Origin: Temnopleurus reevesii | Taxonomy: Eukaryota; Echinodermata; Echinoidea; Temnopleuroida; Temnopleuridae | Reading direction: 5' to 3' | Assembly: GCA_036244855.1 (NCBI GenBank) | Contig: BQKZ01000346.1 | Location: 62,001 to 126,000 of the forward strand | Length of the DNA stretch: 64,000 nucleotides | Part shown: piece by piece, positions 54,401-59,105 of the stretch | Position numbering within the stretch: the stretch's first letter is position 1 | Layout: each line of letters begins with the position of its first letter | Translations under genes and position numbers: made by a program | Notes under the pieces: model-generated | Database searches by the model: none | Told to the model about the DNA's origin: nothing | Seen by the model: the letters and a program-made list of their open reading frames with translations, nothing else

Positions 54401-57400
54401 CTGAAGCTCTTCATTGAGTTGGTCTAATCTGGCTATATCTTGAACATGAGTCACCTGACCTTGTTTGGTCATGTGATCACATCCATCATTGAGTTTGTCG
54501 AGTGGAGATTGGAGGTTGTCAAGTCTGGTTTGTAGCTCCTAAATCATTGCAGAAATAAAAATAATTATAGAAAACAAAGGAATCAACCAATTTGCAGATT
54601 AAAAAAAACAACAACTACAATATATCTAAAATGGTCTTCATAAGGAATTATGTAATATTGAACTATATTCATTTTGTGTCCATATTGCTAACACTACAAC
54701 ATTAATTTTTCTAACAGGCTTATCAATGGTTTGGTGACACAGAAGGACTGCATGTATTTCGGGTTAGATCAGTTCAGTTCAGTTCATTTTATTTTCATTT
54801 CCAATCAAATCAAAATATAGTGAAAAAATAAATTACAAAGTTCCAAATCAATCAAGATACATAAATAAATTCATACATTAAAAGTAAACATGTGGGTTAT
54901 TTTAGTCAAACACTTAATCTCCACTGATATGTTTTTTTAGGAGTGCATAAGTGATAATAATTTAGCTCACATCTGAAATGCATGTGTTTCAGATGAGGAA
55001 ACTGTGGACCAAAGTGCTCAGAATGTTGCATTGATCCAAATAAAGCGCTATGAAATTAGTTGACAATAATTGAGCAATGTTACCTTGCACGCTGATAGTC
55101 TCTGAGTAGCATCAGCTGCAGAGAGTCCAATAGGCTGGACAAGTTGGTCTACTGAAGACTTCAGATCCTGGAACTGTTCATCACATTTTGTCAGATCAGC
55201 TTCGAAGGCCAGTCTCTAATTATAAGCATCTGTGAGTCTCTTATATCTCTCATCAGCATTATCTACAGTCCTGTAACACATATATGATTTTGATTATTAT
55301 TTAGTAGATTTTCCTTAGTTTCGGTTCATCTAAAAAGATCATCAAATCTTAAATCTGTGTGAAATAATGGGGCCATTGATAGCTAGAATTCAACCAATTC
55401 CTCTTTCCAGAGACTATGTTTTATACAAAGGTTTTCTTATGATACAGATGTAAATGCAATCAAAGATTTGAGGCAATATAATCATATTGATGAAAAAGAG
55501 GAATCACTCAGTTCCATAGATGTCTAGTGAAATATACTTACCTAGTGAATAGATCTTTAAGATCGGCAAGTTTGGCAGTGAGTTGTGTTTTGTCGTCCTC
55601 TCCCATTCTTTGGGCAAGGTTTTCTCCATCTTTCATGATATTCAGTAGAATTGGCTTGTTGGAAACAGAGCTATCCAATACATTCTATGAAAACAAAAGA
55701 ACATGCCAACGTCAAGAGATAATAATTTGAAAGAGTACCGCTGAGTTTATCTTTGAAGGTAGGATGAAATATGCTTGCAAGGAGAAAAGATATCATGAGT
55801 TCCTTATTGAGAAGAAAAATACTTGACTTTTCAAAAAAAAACAGCAAAAACTATCATCAATTATACCAATTGGTATAAAAAGTATAAAATTTGAAGTATT
55901 TGTTTTAACTAGGCAATTTTAACAGTACTTATTTGTTAGAAAAACATAAAACTTAAGTTTAGAAATAACAAAGAGTTCATAACAAGCACGAGAAAGGGGA
56001 TTATGTAGAGTGTGAATGAAAGTACAACCCGAGATTCCACAGAAATAAGTATTATTTTACCTTATGTTGAGAGATATGATTGAGGATATCATTGAGTGAG
56101 CATTGCAGAGAGATTGGTGGGGTCAAGACAGGTTGCTGTTCTGTGACCCAGGTCTCAATCCGCTTCATTTCAAGCTCCAGTTCCTTGATCTTCGTCAGAC
56201 TGTCAGACATCAAGTCAAAGCGAGTCGTAGCAGTCTTCTCTACTCTCTTGAAAGTCTCCTCTAAATCTGTAAATAAATTCATAAAATCTCAGTGAGACTC
56301 ATGAACGTGTCTCACAAAAGTATGAGAAAGTGAAGGGATATTGAATGAAATGAAATTAAAATAAATTATGATTTATTGTTTGGGTAATTGTTACTCTCCT
56401 CTTCATCTAGTGGATTATTTCAATGTCTTCAAACAACATTGAAACAAAGTCCTCGCTTTTGTCACTCTCATGACATAGTTGACATGTCCTTATTCAATGT
56501 TAGAGTTTTTTAAATACATATTACATCTCTAAAAACAGTAATGATTGTCATAGAAAGGTGGAAAAAAGGAGACCATTGAATTTGTCATCTGCCCCAGTCA
56601 CTATGATTCAACAACATGAATGTGGACATTTAGCAATGCCATGGCTTATCATAAAATCTGTTAGACAAATGTTGCAAATTTCAACATAACCCCAATACAG
56701 AACATGGGTCAAGAGTTACAAACCTTTGACTTTCTTCTGCACATCTTGGCCATCAATCTTCTCAGCTCTTTGGCAGATTGGTAGACTACTAGAAGACAAC
56801 CATTGCACCTTGGGATTGAAACTCTTTACTTGGTCTTGAAGAGCCTGAAATTCAGAAAATAGGATTAAATCAAAGGTAGCTACATTTTCATTTTTTTCTT
56901 TACAAGAGTCTGTATCTTCAGATAAATCAATAAAAATAAACAGAATGAAAACGCCAAATTACACAATATGATAGATAAAGACACTAACATTATGGTACAT
57001 ATCTTTTATAGGCTCTTGCTACAAAATGAATATATGTACATTAACATAATGAACATTTTCACTCAATAATATAAAGTATTTAAAGATTATTATCAAGTAA
57101 TCAATCAATAACATAAAATAGACTGAGTAGAAACTAACTTATAAATATATGTTTTTCTTTTAAGAAAATCTTGCTGAACAAAAGGAGCATGTCACAATTA
57201 TGTGAAACGTGATTTTCAGAAAAAAAGTCTACTATTTCTTACCTTAGCTTCAAAGACTTGTTGAACAAGGTCTGGTATATCCAGCTTGGGAACAGCAGGA
57301 TCATTGAGATCCTTTTCTTTCATTTCCAATCCTTTCATACACTCAGAATGGTACTTCCAGAAATCCTGCAAAATAAAAGTTATAATACATTCATATCATT

Positions 57401-59061
57401 TCTGAAATCTATTTTGACTACAAAGCAAGACAATTTTCCACACTTTTGATCATCCATAAAAATACAAATTCATCTTATTTCCTCTGTGTTCAACTTTGTG
57501 CAGAAAGTATTTACCTTGTGATAGATTTCCATGCACTTTGAAATAAGTTGATTCTACTTTGTAGAAAAGTTTATGCGACAATGCAATAATATGCAAGTAC
57601 TCAATTATAACCCATTTTTGTCTTACAGGACTACCCAGTTAAAAGAAAAACAAGGCTTTCATGATATTGCTTCAAAATTGACTTTTGTTGGTATTTTCTT
57701 TATAGCTTTCATTATATTTATAAATCAGTAAATTATGAACTAGGCACTATAAAAAATTATGAACTAGGCACTATAAAAAATTATGAACTAGGCACTATAA
57801 CAAATTAATTTGAAATCACTTATCGCAAGAAATCATAATTTCATTCACAATTTATAAACATACTTATAAACCTTTCTATTTATAATCTAGAAAACTGGTT
57901 TAATTTCATTCTGAACACATTTAGAAGAGTAATGAATAGAATTTGTAGGATGAAAATTTTATTTCAATTTGGGAATGAGATGTGAAACATTACCTTCCTA
58001 TCATTAACGCAAGTCTGTAAGTCATCTTGTGTAGTAGCGACTGTACGTTCAACATTGCTGAGCTTCTTGTCAATCTGATGTAAATCTTGCCTCACTCTTT
58101 GTCTCTCTTTAGGACTCAACTCATCACATAGTGTCTCTTCCTCACTCACAGCCTTGAATGCTGCTCTACGTCCGGCTAGATCAACACTCAGATCCTGAGT
58201 AAAAGAATAAGAACATGGCTTTTTAGAACGATTATAGAAGCGCAAAAAATCATGCACATCTCACCAAGTTAACATGTTAAAAAATGCATTATCATAGTTA
58301 TTTCTAGTAATAGTTCTATTCAATTTTTATTTCATTGGAACTAACACAGAAACAGAGAATAATTAAGTGCTATGACAAAAATTTACACTTAAACAATAAC
58401 ACGATGTAAGCTATTTCCGAAAAGTTAAGTGGGCCAAAGACAATAGAATCGTACGCCGTGTATTAAATTGTGCATACACAACAATTGCAAGCGCGGTTCC
58501 GATTTGAATAGCATTACAAAGGACCATTGAATTTGCATTCAACTTAATTTTCTGAAAATAATTTATATCACGTTTAGTCAAATTTGGTTATTCTAACAGA
58601 CAATCTGTGAATTATCTGGTATTACTGTGTTCTTGAACTCATACCCCAACGATAACTTAATAATTACATGATATTACGCAAAAATTGATTCCCCCATTAC
58701 ATATTTCAAAATGTAATTGGTAATGTAATCGTAATTGGTAGTATTCAAATAACTATAACACGTACCTGTATTTGATGTAAGGCCTTTTCAACCTCCTCTG
58801 TGTAAGGGCTGATGGTAGATGGTTTGGTAACTTGAGCCTCACATTGATCTAACCATAGCTTGAACTGATGAGCTTTCTCTAGCAGTGAGTTATAATCAGA
58901 TTCAAGGCCTTCTAGCATGCTTTGGGTGTTCTGGATACGAGTCTCACTGCTTTGCCACTCCTCATGGATATCCCTGGAAATAGACACAACATATAAAGCA
59001 CTCACTATGACTGTATACTTTTAGAAGCAAACATTAACAAAATGGTAGACAATCTCAACTC

Positions 59062-59105
<44 letters not shown>

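Noticed and set aside
55216..55218. TAG read as programmed readthrough or recoding
   Set aside because: There is no supporting element visible. A single-base allele or sequence error is simpler.
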